This document shows, piece by piece, positions 34,882-47,200 of a DNA stretch of 64,000 nucleotides; within the stretch, counting starts at the first letter, position 1; each line of letters begins with the position of its first letter. The stretch is taken from the NCBI RefSeq assembly GCF_037975245.1, contig NC_092582.1:11200001-11264000 (forward strand), given 5' to 3'. The notes under the pieces are model-generated. The model worked only from the letters and a program-made list of their open reading frames with translations, was not told the origin of the DNA and did no database searches. A program made the translations under genes and the position numbers. The stretch is from Apostichopus japonicus (taxonomy: Eukaryota > Echinodermata > Holothuroidea > Aspidochirotida > Stichopodidae).

Positions 34882-35904
34882 ATAATCATATCGCAGATGA
34901 TATCACACCTGAATATCACAGTTCGGTACATGTAGACCAAAGACCGAACATCCAAGGGGTTGAAAGTACATTTCCATGAACAAATGGAAACAAAACTGAT
35001 TCCTTCGTATAAATGTCCTTCTCAAACAAAGAATATTTCGCTTGGATATTTGCAAGTGAGGGATATGACTAAATTGGGTGAATATCGAATGTTTGCCACA
35101 CATACGATAATCTGGCATGTTATACTGTACACGTGGCATCACCCATCCATCACAACATGTTATCCGTGCAGTGATTAACTTCATGAGGTGAGGTTAGACT
35201 TATCAATCTGAGTTCAACTTAAAAGTCAACAACAGTTTGAATATCAACCTAAATTTATACCACATTCTATATTATGGAGTGAAATAGGAATTTTGAACAG
35301 ATTATTCATGCAAAATCTTTCATATTTTCTTCGCCATTATCACACACCGAGACCATTCGTCAAGATCATGATGACGTCAGAGGATCGGTAAAGAAAACAA
35401 CTTTCGGACATGAACTAATATAGCTTAATTTTTGTACCCTCGTGATTACCCCTGGCCGATTCTTCTTAAAAGGTGTTCGACTTGACTCTAAGTGTAGGAG
35501 ATGCCTTCGCTTGAGACTTTTAAAGAGTTGGTGTTAAAATTTGTCGTTAAACTCAAGTGTTAAAAGTTAACTTTTCAGTGACGGTTGACATATTGCATTG
35601 TTGCGTGAGCTTCGTCTTCGAGGACCAGCCTTTCCGTAACCTTTCGGAATAAATCAAATAAATAAATAGTTGCCGGCTCTCTCAGAGAAATTGCTCCCAA
35701 ATTAGTCTGTAATGTCTGATTTTGTCATATATTAATGTTTGAATAATAGTTAGTATTAAACTAACTGGCAACGTTCCATGGTAATATCGTTGCGTTCCAT
35801 TCTTTAATAAGAAACAGTATGTATGCTGTATCATCCTATAAGGTGATGTACCTGAAGTGTGCAAAATTGTGTATTCATTCATATGTTGGTGAATGTAAAA
35901 TGAC

Positions 35905-35986
<82 letters not shown>

Positions 35987-36025
35987 AACTGTTATTTATA
36001 TAGCGCAGGTATCCAGAGCACAAGG

Positions 36026-36096
<71 letters not shown>

Positions 36097-36141
36097 TACA
36101 TATACATTTGCATATACATCTATATATATATATATATATAT

Positions 36142-36226
<85 letters not shown>
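35905..36226. repeat. Long (TA)n microsatellite, interrupted
   Basis: Three TA blocks are separated by an AAT run and a short unique segment (35971-36029) and by variant TATAAATATAC motifs near 36095. The tyrosine-isoleucine reading frames over it on both strands are artefacts. Confidence 0.97.
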
Positions 36227-36284
36227 GTTGATACTAGATGAGACTAGTGGAACACTAGTAGTCGTAACTCGGAGTTTCACGCGT

Positions 36285-36335
36285 TATAGCGATCGTCAGA
36301 CAACTCAACAGACGAGTTGTCTGACGATCGCTATA
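36285..36335. repeat. Perfect 22-bp hairpin with 7-nt loop
   Basis: TATAGCGATCGTCAGACAAC plus TC (36285-36306) pairs exactly with 36314-36335 around the loop AACAGAC. It directly follows the (TA)n tract and a CACGCGT-containing segment. Confidence 0.95.
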
Positions 36336-37370
36336 CAACCTCCAGGTCTGGGGTCAATTTGGGGACCCGGACGAATATCGGCTAAGTAAGAAAGTATACT
36401 AATTCTCATAGTGTAACGTCACCAGGGTGTTGGTTTTCTCTTCCAGTATTTCAGGGATGTTGTAAAATATAAGAACAACATCCAGAAGGGAAATGATGAA
36501 AGAGACATGGTCATTCTGTGCGGTTGCAGTTTACCAATATATATTTACACGACACACTATATGGAATATACCAATGCTATGCATGTAGCCTATCATGACA
36601 ACCATTTACAAAATTAGTCTCAAATCTCATCTGGAAACTGAAATATCGAATGAGAGTCCTCCAATCTCCGTCAATTCTCAGAGTGTAGAATCAACGAATC
36701 AAGAACTGGCCAGAGCTCATAGTGACCAAAACTGAAGCTTTTATATTCCCTTCGTGTATAATAAATGCATGTCATAGCAGTACTGTATAGTAAGTACTAG
36801 TACATGTGTTTAGCTACATTGTTCCAGTACGTTACAGCTGCACTATTCCAATATGGTATCCTGAATTAACTTCTGTACAGTAAATCCCATACATGTTAAC
36901 GGCCAGATATAGCCTCAGACATACCTGTTCACCGATTGCGACCACCCAGTTGAACGTGACTTTCTCAGTATAAGCATTGCTATATTGGGAAGCAATACAT
37001 TGGCATTTCCTTTATTACACTTATCTCACTACATTATGCAGAAAATGAACATTTCTAGCATTGCCTGGCTGCCAACACACACTTCATATACAATAATATA
37101 CGGTACCATACGTAAGAAAAACTGAGGATTTGATAAAGTGGGCCCATTGACATATATCTTCCCGGCGCCCAACTTGGTTCTGTACAGTCTACAGTTTACC
37201 CCGCCCACCTTTATAAATGCTACTCTGGCCCTTCCATAAATGTACACGCCCCTACCTAGAACAGAGGGGGGGGGGCGGGAATTAAAATCCTCCAACCTTT
37301 GAAAGCCCATATCGCCGTACAATAAATACGCACAAATTAATTGTCCGTGTTATAATTAATTAACCAGAAG

Positions 37371-38911
37371 TCAACGTTTATGGCCGTAAACGAAGAAAGT
37401 GAAGTCCATACCGCGATGTAATTGCGATGTTACTTTCACCTCGATACAATTTTCGCCTGGACCACCTGCTATCCGTTGTGCATTCCCCCCTGTGTTATCG
37501 TCCCAGTTGTCGTATACTAACACACCGGTAATCGTCTCATTGGGTTTCTTGTGGTACTGAAAGGTGTACACCTTCCTCTGCAGGAACATACCGTACTCTC
37601 GACATCTATCTCTATATAGCACGAAATCCTCTACACTATTGTCTCCTAACACTACATTGTGTCGACCGGTCATTTTGGCTTTCTTGGTGATACTGGCATG
37701 GTTACGTTTCATAGCCAGTGTGATTTTACGGGGAATAACCTAACGTAATATTCGAGAGAGAGAGAGAAAAAAGAAGAAATTCTATTATCACTTTGAAATT
37801 GAAAAATTGTAGACGTAATAAGTTAATAGGGTCTATACATATATGTTCATTCTGTATAGCAATATTATAATCAATACAGAAATGTAAACGATTTGGTAAC
37901 ACCTATATGCATCAGGCGACCGCCAAAGATTTAAATCTGACCCGCGAACACAAAAAACCTGCTCACAATCTTGCAGAATATGTATGCTTGCCTTAACGGC
38001 TTTGAGCTTGATCGTGTCCCTATAGCTCCCCTTTGAGAAGTTTTGGTTCCAAAATGGAGGTTGCTTAGATGCAAAATGGGGCTACAGTTTGCAACTTTTG
38101 AATCAATGTTGAAGAATTTCTACTGTTTAGGTTGTACCGCACATACACGGTATATAATAAATTATTAATGATACGTGGGCGGGGGGGACCCTGATTTTCA
38201 TGTAGATTGATAACTCCCATACAATAATGCACATACCTGTAAAATGTATACGATATAGCGCGTTTAGAGGGATTACCCCTTCCCCACCCTTCATACATGT
38301 AAATTGTGTGTGGTGCATGGTGAACTAAATGTATACCCACCACTCGCGACAGGTTCGAGTAAGTTTCATAAATTTCTATCATTTTGTATTGGAAATAACG
38401 GATGAAAGTATGCTGAACGTTTAAGAAATATACTTCAAACAAATTATATTTCTTCATCTTCCAAAATTTGCATATAAATAATAGTATATACAGATGGATG
38501 TATTGCAATGAATATATCAAAACGAAGAGTGTGACGTAAGTCTATAGCTTGAAAAGTCATTTTTAAGAATGTTTACCTGTGGGATCGGTTTTTTGCTCTC
38601 TGAAAGAACGATACAAGGAAGAGAATTAAAAGTTTCCAATGACGTAATAAGTGTAATTGAAATATGTTACACACCAATCTCAAAAGCCGCATTTATTCGA
38701 ATTCTGTAATCGGATTTAATATATATATATCTAATTATTTATACATGCAAATATCAATCGAATATAGCATATATCTTTCATTAAATGTAGAAGATTCCTT
38801 ATAATTTTACTATAACGATGTATACGTTTATTTCGAATTAGAATTATCTGTAAAGTTCGAATGAGATATATCAATAAAATATACATTATGCATTTACGAT
38901 ATATCTTATTC

Positions 38912-38942
<31 letters not shown>

Positions 38943-39927
38943 TGCATAGAATGTAAATCACCTTGCATAACAAATACTGCTAAATCAGCTCTGTCAACCT
39001 CCGTCAGAGCTTTGGCTAAACAGCCAATGGTTGGTGGTTGCGTAGATTGTCGCTTCCATTGTAGCAGTGTCTGATATTTGATTTCTTTGCTCTTTCCTCT
39101 GTTGTCTCGTTCAATGTCATCAAGGATTCCTTCAGTCAGTCCTAGTCTTCTTCCAAGGAATCTCCACTCCACAATCTTTCCTGCCAAATCCTGAAAATTC
39201 ATTGAAATAATTGGCATGAAACACATTTCAAACACACACATATAGGTGTTTTTTACATTCAGACCGATGACCCCATTGTTTTTTCCATTGTTCAAATCCA
39301 TGTACACAAACCTTAACAATACCCCCATAACAATAAAATTCTTCTGAAGACGTGGTAATTCTTTTGAAATGACGTCTGAGGACCTGGAATTCCTTAGTCA
39401 GAATACAGAACAAGAGCACACGCACCCATACTAACACACCCATTATATAGGACTATACATATGCAGCGAGGTCTGGAGGGGAAGGGACATCATGTAATGC
39501 CACATGCACTCTCAGTTTATCGTCGTAACTCTAACTTCTGGAACAAAGGAGGGGGAAGGGGAGTGTGGCTATTAGGATACCCAATATGTTCAAAGGGCGT
39601 GTTTTCGTAAGAATATCAACAGAAAATCAATCTGACGGTATTTTGGTATCGAGAAACTATAATCCCTCACCATGCTACGTTCACACTTGTAAGTTCCCTT
39701 GTACCAAGAGTGTTTCATGCTTACAGTAAGTTACGTGTCCATGCTCTACGGTTCTCAACGGAACACATTCTATACGTCATATAGTTGGGTGACAGAATTA
39801 ACTAAAGAAGATGAGAAATGAGCGATAAAGAAAATAACTTGAGGAAACGAGGAATCAAATTTCAAACCAGAAGAAGGGATTCAGAAGCTAGTGTTTTGTC
39901 TTGGTCTTGCACATCGTTACTTGCCAT
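37371..39927 (-). CDS. Death domain-MBF2-like fusion protein
   Basis: Four exons (high to low): 39927-39868, 39190-38962, 38599-38577 (23-nt microexon) and 37739-37371. Phases 0, 1 and 0 match exactly, giving 226 aa. Residues 21-96 form a Death domain: LAGKIVEWRFLGRRLGL, then DDIERD, TLLQWKRQS and LAKALTEVDRADLAVFV, with the six-helix spacing and core Trp. The microexon adds the linker ESKKPIPQ. Residues ~105-226 match the MBF2 (DUF-type, insect salivary/secreted) family: ETITGVLVYDNWDDNTGGN, RIAGGPGENC, then TSQLHRGMDFTFFVYG. There is no signal peptide, so the product is probably intracellular, unlike secreted MBF2 proteins. A long pyrimidine tract precedes the last acceptor. Start context AAAATGG is good. 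Inferred role: Death-domain adaptor or receptor-like sensor. Function is unknown. Confidence 0.8.
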
Positions 39928-42900
39928 TTTCCTATATTTACATCAGCTGTGACCTGAGGGAGAGAAATGGATAAAGAATGGAACAAATCCCATTGACTGC
40001 TTTCCTATTTTGTCCCCCAAAAACTATTAAAAAAAAAACTGTGCTGCTTTCTTTTTCATAAAACAAATTCCCGCCATTGGGGGTGGGGGTTTAGGTAACC
40101 TGTCACACTTTTATAATGAGAAATGTGAATTGTTAATGATATAAAATGCCCTATTTGTTGAAAATTAACAAAACAAATGTGATTAAAATAATGACCTATT
40201 ATTGAAAACAAATCATTAACTGCATAGGACCTGCAGTGGTACGAAAATCACAGAAGATAAATGTTTGAGGTCAGTTTTTGTGTCGCTCCTCAATGAAAGC
40301 CAAAAAAGTTCATCTTTTATAACAGATCGACTTGGGGTATCACATGCACGAAGTCAGATCTACATTGTAAGCCAATATATATATTTATATAGGGCTACAT
40401 ATAAACCTGGTACAGTTAGGCAGGTTAGATGGTAATGTAATTATCTGACTTACCATGTAAAACAATAGATGCCTCTGCCGTGACGTGATTGGATCATGGA
40501 AGTACGTATAGGCCTACACACAGTACCGTGGAACTCCCTTGTTGTTGTCCACAGTATAACAATCGGAGTTCTGCGCCAAAAATGTCCTAACAAGCTGGTT
40601 CAGATCAAGGAGTAAAAATAAATCGAGCAGAATATTCTGACAAAATATAGTAGCGACTTGTGTCCAAAATAAAACATAAATCAATCAAACGTAACGAATA
40701 TACAGTCAAATGAAAGTCATTTCTATATATGTATGGCAACGAGTAATGTGTGTATGTATAGGCATACAACGGGTAGCAATACAATAGATTGTTGTCTGCG
40801 TTCTAGTATGAAGTCATCTGGTCATAGTGCATGTATTCAGCTATGTGTAGCATAAATTACATTTTGCTATTATTGGACTTTGACATCTCACTCATCTTCA
40901 TAGATATATAATAGTGGCAAAGAAAAAGTAAACAAGAAAGTGTTTATAAATGATAGATGAGTCACCGAGACGACTTTTTAGTTTCACATTTAGCCTAAAT
41001 CGGTCAACGTGGGAATCAATGAAGACGACCGTATTACTCCTCCTTCTGAATCTTTGATTGAAAATTGTAAGCAAGAAGTATCTTTATAGGCGACAGTACC
41101 GCCAGTTCTCCACTGCTGTTTATCATGACTTTTGGCGGTAATTGTACATTATTTGATTAATGTCCATGGTCTCTTTAGAAAGTATATTTAATTGTCCATT
41201 GGGACTCAAAGGATATTTTACCTCACAGTTGTACCAGAGTGCCAAATTTAAGACATAAAGAAATGTGCATTACATTTGAGATTCATGTACTGTGTAAGCT
41301 TAGATCTCTTTTTTATTATTCTCCTGCTTTCAATGTAGACTTTTCTATTTCAAAAACATGTAATTCACAAGATCATGAAAATATAATTAACATTCTCCTT
41401 ATAATAAAACTCACAGTTTCAACTTGGATGCCAGAACAGTTAATGAGTGAAACACCCTTGATATTATCTTCTAAATTCAAATATATATAGTTCTAAATGC
41501 CCTTCATCATCTCGTATCGTTTCCCTCTTTTTATTCGCGTAATTGTCTTTACAAGCTTTACGCTAACCGATTTTACCCTTTAATGATAAAATAAATATAG
41601 AAATATAGAAACAGTTCATGCATCGATGTTACCTAGACTATACCCAGGCGCGTATCCAGGGGGGGGCGTTGGGGGCGCGCGTCCCCCGGGTAAGAAAAAG
41701 AGGGGAGAAAAAAAAGAGAAGAAAAAAGGGAAAAAAGAGGGGAAAAAAGAGGAGGGGGAGAGGAAGGAAGGGAAAAGAAAAAGAAGAAAGAGAGAAAAAG
41801 GAGAAAAGGAGGGAGTAAAAGAAAAACGCGAAGACAACGGGAAGAGAACGAGGAACAGTAACATCATTATAACGCTGATCCCTATTATATACACAGGGTA
41901 GCCAGTGACGAATCGAGGATTTCGGAAGGGGCGTGCACCTCACCCTACCCCTTACACCGACAACTCCATTTTTGACGTTTCCATTTTTCCTCTCTCACTA
42001 ATGTATCTATATATATATATATATACTACATATGGTCTATCATAACGCGCGTGTGTGTATGGACGCCATAAACAATTGTACAATTGTGCTATGAAACCAA
42101 CTGTGGCTGGTCTCGAACTCCACCGAGTCGTCGGGAACATGACGCATTTCGGGAAGGGGGCGACCACCCCCCTCCCCCTGAGCATATTTTTTTTATGATA
42201 TCGCTAGTAATTTCAAAATAGAAAATGCTTAGATACAACTAACAAGGCCTGGGAAGTGTCATTTCCAGCGATCTAAGAGGCATTTTCGGCCAAAATTTTC
42301 TTGTACGCTTCGCGCCAACTAATGGTGGCGCTACGCTTAGATAGTTTGCCTACAGACTTCGCCCTCCCTTGGCAAATTCCTCGCTAAGCGCCTGTTCGAA
42401 TTTGTAAAGCAAACAGCAGATATCAAATCATATAAATGAGCATGGAAATGGCGTCCCAGGATGAACAGCTTCAAAACTGTCTGTGTGTGTAGTCAAAGGC
42501 GAAGGAGACCAATTTGATTTGGGGAGCTGTAACGACTTGCCCGAAAAATTTAACCAATATTTTCCGCGCGCTCTGCGCGCGTTCAACATGTTAATGTCAA
42601 TATCATATAAGCAAGCATTGGTTATTACATCGCATGCCATCGTGTACTGTACGGTCCGTGAAAGTTGCGCAATACACCGCGGGATGCCCATCTAAACAAC
42701 GAAATGTCTTAAGTAGATGGAGAAAAAGCATGGAGGTCCAATTGTGTCAAAACTCTCTTTACATTAGTAATGGCTAATTAGTCGGCCAAGCTTAGAACTT
42801 TATTTTAATTACCAAGGAGATGATTTTTAATTAATTTCCTTTAGATGTAGCTATGTATTGCAATTTATTTTCTTTCAGTAGGTGCCCGAAAAATTCTCAG

Positions 42901-44267
42901 CACATTGCCCGAATTTTCAGAAAAAAATATGGGGGGGGGGGGGTGCAGCCCCCCGCCTCCTACGCCTATGTGTGTAGTGTTCGGTTTCGGAAATATCTGG
43001 TATTTGTTTCATTTCCTTCAACGAAGTTTTATAATAGCCGTTATAAGAGATTTTAATATTTGTACACCAATAAATGAACTGTGTCTGAATTTTCGAAAAT
43101 TTCCTCTTCATCATACTTTCCTCTACTCGTGTAATTTTGGCCGGTCTGTTAGGGGTTCAAGGAGGTTTTTCTATATTGGTGGTCCATAGATGATTTTTTT
43201 GCAACATTATGGGTATGTTTTGAAGTGAGTTCATTCACGAGAAACGTGAATTTTCAAATTCTGAACAAATAATGGGCTTAAAAACTTCAAAAGTGGGGCT
43301 GTCGGGTATTGTGGGCCGCGACGTAGAATCACCTACAAAAGCAATGATCCACAGGACATACAATGAGGTCGAACATGATGTGTGACTGTTGACAATCTTC
43401 AAAATGGTTATGGATGGAAAAAAACTATTGGGAAATACTTGGTTCTCAGGCAAAAAGTGTACATCTGGTTGGTCATTTTCAAGGCCGAAAAGTGCCATTT
43501 CCGGTGACCTGGGGGGTATCAAACCCGAAATTTTCTTTTACGCTCCGCGCCAACCGATGGTGGCGCTCCGCTTAGATAGTAATTCGCGCCCCCCCCCCGG
43601 GTTAGAAAATCCTGGATACGCCCCTGTGTATGACGCTACTTTTTAAGAAAAGTCACCCGAGATAGAACCTGGGCACTTTCAAAGAAACTCCGTAAGCAAT
43701 GAAGTAATTTTGAGGGTATGTGTAGGTTCTCCTATCCGAATGTAGATCCTTTTTAGAATTCTTTCATCGCATATTTTGACAATTTACCTGGCAGTAGGTT
43801 TCTGCACTTCTACTGAAACGTAACCGGTGACGTGATTGGCTGGTTCCTGTTTGACGTCATGTAACGCCAAGTAAATACTTATCCCATACCTATCTCAGAT
43901 AATATTATGCAAAATCAACATTCCAAGTTAAACGACTGATTATAGAATTACGTTCCTGGCTTAGGCATTGGGTCATTTGACAGAATCTGTTCCGCCCTCA
44001 CTTTCATTTACAGCAGACGACAGACAAACAGCAGACGATTTTCAGGATGATTCACCTCTACACATTAGTACGTGTATACGTGTGGAGGAGCCTACAGTAT
44101 TGTATCGACCGCGAGCTGACTACAACCGGAGTTCAATAATGGAGTAACGTGCCGTGTGATTTATATAAACCATTCACAACACAATTACGATACGCTTTAA
44201 CTGATCAAAGAGGAACTTTAGAAGAGAATAACTTACTTCAAATGAAGCCTTATGCATTTGTTTCATT
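39928..44267. other. Spacer between head-to-head genes, repeat-rich
   Basis: No host coding exon is recognised. It should contain promoters for the - strand Death-MBF2 gene and the + strand laminin-EGF gene, which start 4.3 kb apart, but no clear core elements are visible. Most of 41.6-43.6 kb is transposon-like. Confidence 0.55.
41645..43626. mobile_element. TIR-bounded composite non-autonomous element
   Basis: The left end CAGGCGCGTATCCAGG and the right end CCTGGATACGCCCCTG are inverted repeats 2.0 kb apart. Inside are an A/G-only tract (41690-41830), two copies of a conserved block (GCGCCAACTAATGGTGGCGC near 42314 and GCGCCAACCGATGGTGGCGC near 43547) and a G-run segment at 42929. The same block occurs in the MITE at 48563. 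No matching flank duplication was found, so boundaries and nesting are uncertain. Confidence 0.55.
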
Positions 44268-47200
44268 ATGCAACCACTTTGTACTCCATGTAGGATAAGC
44301 GATACATTACTTTTAACGATTGTGTGTTTTATCGCCATACTAGATCTCCATTTGGCATGTGCCTCTCTGAAAACTGCTGGTAAGTTGTGTTATGTGTAAG
44401 TGTAACTTTGGGTACAGATAGGTTCTTTTCTGTTTTGTTGTGGTGAAAGATTGCGAATGGTAGAACGGTTCTTAACTTGTTAGATTATCGGTTAAACGTA
44501 AAATTATAGATCACCTTACAGGACGTTTTCATATGCTTGGTCATAGCCAGGCACTGCTAAAGAACTTAATTTAACAAATTGTTCAATGTTTTGGTTATTA
44601 GACATTTAGGCCTAGTCATTCATGCATGACGTAAATAGCCTAGCTACATATGAACAGTTTACGTATGCCCATGGTTCTGTACAAACTTGGAGACGTTCTT
44701 TCCCAACTAGTAAATATGCGGGACAAGTTATTCCCAACAACAGGACATACATGTATCCTGCCACAGGCACTCCCACTTATGTCACTCGACTTATGTCACA
44801 TGGTATTTATATTTAAATACTGTATGATATACTCCTGTGCATTCTGTAATCAGGTATTTTAAGTATATCCTAAACAATATTAAGATACCAAGAATTGGCA
44901 AGATATGTGTATCATAGCATTGTCAAATATGATTTTAATCCAGATTCTTGCCACCAGTATAACTGGTTGGCATGCATTCTGCTACAGCCTACAGGTGCTC
45001 CCAATTGCAACAAACATATCACATGGTATTTAGGTTATTTAAATACTGTGTCACATATGTTGGGAGCGCCTGTGAATTCTGCAATTTGGTCAAGCTTTTT
45101 GACGATATTGAAAAAAACAAGAGCAAATATGTGCATAACATTGTCAAGAACTATTTTGACTCCAAATGCTTGCCAGGATGTAATTGGTTGTTACAAGTAC
45201 AGTTGGGCAGACCTGGACCTTACCTTGAATATGCCCTTCTGACTGGTGATTTACTCACAGAAGGATATGTTGCCAACCACAAGATGCTTATAGGCTTCTC
45301 AATCTCACCACCCTTAAAGTAAATGGTCACAAGGGGACTTTAATTCAGGTTTATCAGATTGTCCTTGGCATTGATAATTTCACAAATAAGTGATTTTATC
45401 AAACCTTTTGAAATCGTCAGTCAAAATGCAAAGTTGATTTTATTGAATGCTACTCAGTCTTTTCTCAACTAAGAAAGTCCCATTAATTATTGTATGCCAA
45501 TTGCCATGTACATCATCTGGAAACTACAATTAAACTTTTAATTTCACTTGATGATGAAGAAAATCAAACATGTTAAGTTTAGCAAGGTGATCTATCAGAA
45601 AATATGGCAACCCATCCAAAGACAAACTAAATGGATACATACATGTGTGACATTTAGCACTTGCATTGATCAGTTAATGTAAATAAGGGGTTAATCAACG
45701 GTCTAGCGTGCGTTACTCACAGGATGCACTCGGGCTCCGCTACGCTCCGCCCTCGTGCATCGCTTGCATTAATCCCCCGATCGTGCATTAATCCTGTGAG
45801 TAACGCACGCTAGACCGTTCATTAACCCCGTTCATTCATACACTACCATTTGTGTGGGGGAAAAATCATAAAACAAAACATTTTTGGTTACATATAACCA
45901 AAGATTTATTAAAGTGATGCCCTGTAATTTTACCGTGCGTTACTCACAGGATTAACCACGGTCAGCTGACCTGAATGGACCAATAGGATTTAGGAATCTT
46001 TACTAAGTATGAATGAACAACAGTTTAATCCATTATTAAACTTGAACATTATTTAAATCTGTAGTGGAATTAAAGGTCATCAGTTTTGGTCCCTTAATTC
46101 ATATGCTATACATGTACAAAGTCAAATAATCGTCACCTATGCTCCAACTGCAACATCCTCAAAATTCTTTCCTTTACTATCAGTTATTCGTGAAATTTAC
46201 TGTATTATAACACTCACCAATGTTTGGAAGTAGATTCTATGCAAAACTTGCAGGAAAGTGCTTTTGGAAACTTCTAGCAAAGTGATTCGGGGCCAATGAT
46301 GATGATGATCTTGAAACCTAAATTTTATTCCATTACTACATGCTGACAGTGACTTAATTAATCATGAACACAAACTTGACTGACAAAATAAATGTTCCAG
46401 ACATGGACACTTTGTCTTCCTGATACAGGTAAACTTAATCATAGCTGAATGTTGCATACTTGAGATCTGCTATTAGTGTATACTTCACCCTGTTGTAGCT
46501 ACCTGATGTGAGTGAAGGAATCTGTGTCAGAAATGAACGTTAACCCATTGTATTTTATGGCTGAGTAAGCCAAGCTTCTACTCAAGTGGCTTTGTGGTTG
46601 GGGAAATGGAAAAGTTTGTGGAAATTTTAATAGGTACCTGATTTATTAGGTGTTGTTGCCGTGTGGATAATGGCAGTGGCACTTGGAAGGTTCAGGCTTC
46701 AATACCCGGCTGGGTCATAGCAAGGTGTGTTTTTCATTCAAGAGCAATGTATGGTTTTTCCATCTGAAGTGACTTTCTAAATCGAAAAGATTCCAAATTT
46801 GAGATAAAATGTTGAATTGGAAGCCACCCGATGTGAAAGCTGTAATCTACATAATCCTTGTGGATTCCCGCAATTTTTCTAGAGGGTCCTGAAAAATATT
46901 TTCTCTTTGGGGGGAACTTTCCGCAACAATTCCTGGAACTTTCCGCAACTTGCACCATTACTGTAGTTACAAAACTCGCCAATAACAAGCCGGATATTGT
47001 AAAGTTTTGTTGAGTTTTGTAAGAAGTAATGTGATTGGTCAAATCTTTCCAAAAAACACTGGCTTCATTAGTGGGACACTGAACAGTTGTATTGGTCACA
47101 ATGGTTGACCATTTGTACTGCACTGTATGTACTATATGTGCACTATATCTCGGGTAGGGCATACTGTATGTACGTCCCCCCAAAATTTGAAATCCCTACC

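Larger units (their letters stand above)
34882..37370. other. Spacer between convergent genes, microsatellite-rich
   Basis: Apart from the AT microsatellite and hairpin listed separately, I see no gene. A short segment near 35996-36030 (TTATATAGCGCAGGTATCC, preceded by an AAT run) resembles the repeat at 52203 and is probably a SINE-like fragment. Confidence 0.5.

Noticed and set aside
35819-36280. Long Tyr-Ile reading frames on both strands
   Set aside because: They are translations of a TA microsatellite.
38065-38520. 151-aa reading frame on the - strand
   Set aside because: It lies in the last intron of the Death-MBF2 gene, has no family motif and is AT-driven. The phase of the flanking exons is already satisfied without it.
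41618-41943. Lys/Glu-rich (+) and Phe/Ser-rich (-) reading frames
   Set aside because: They arise from an A/G-only low-complexity tract inside a transposon-like element.
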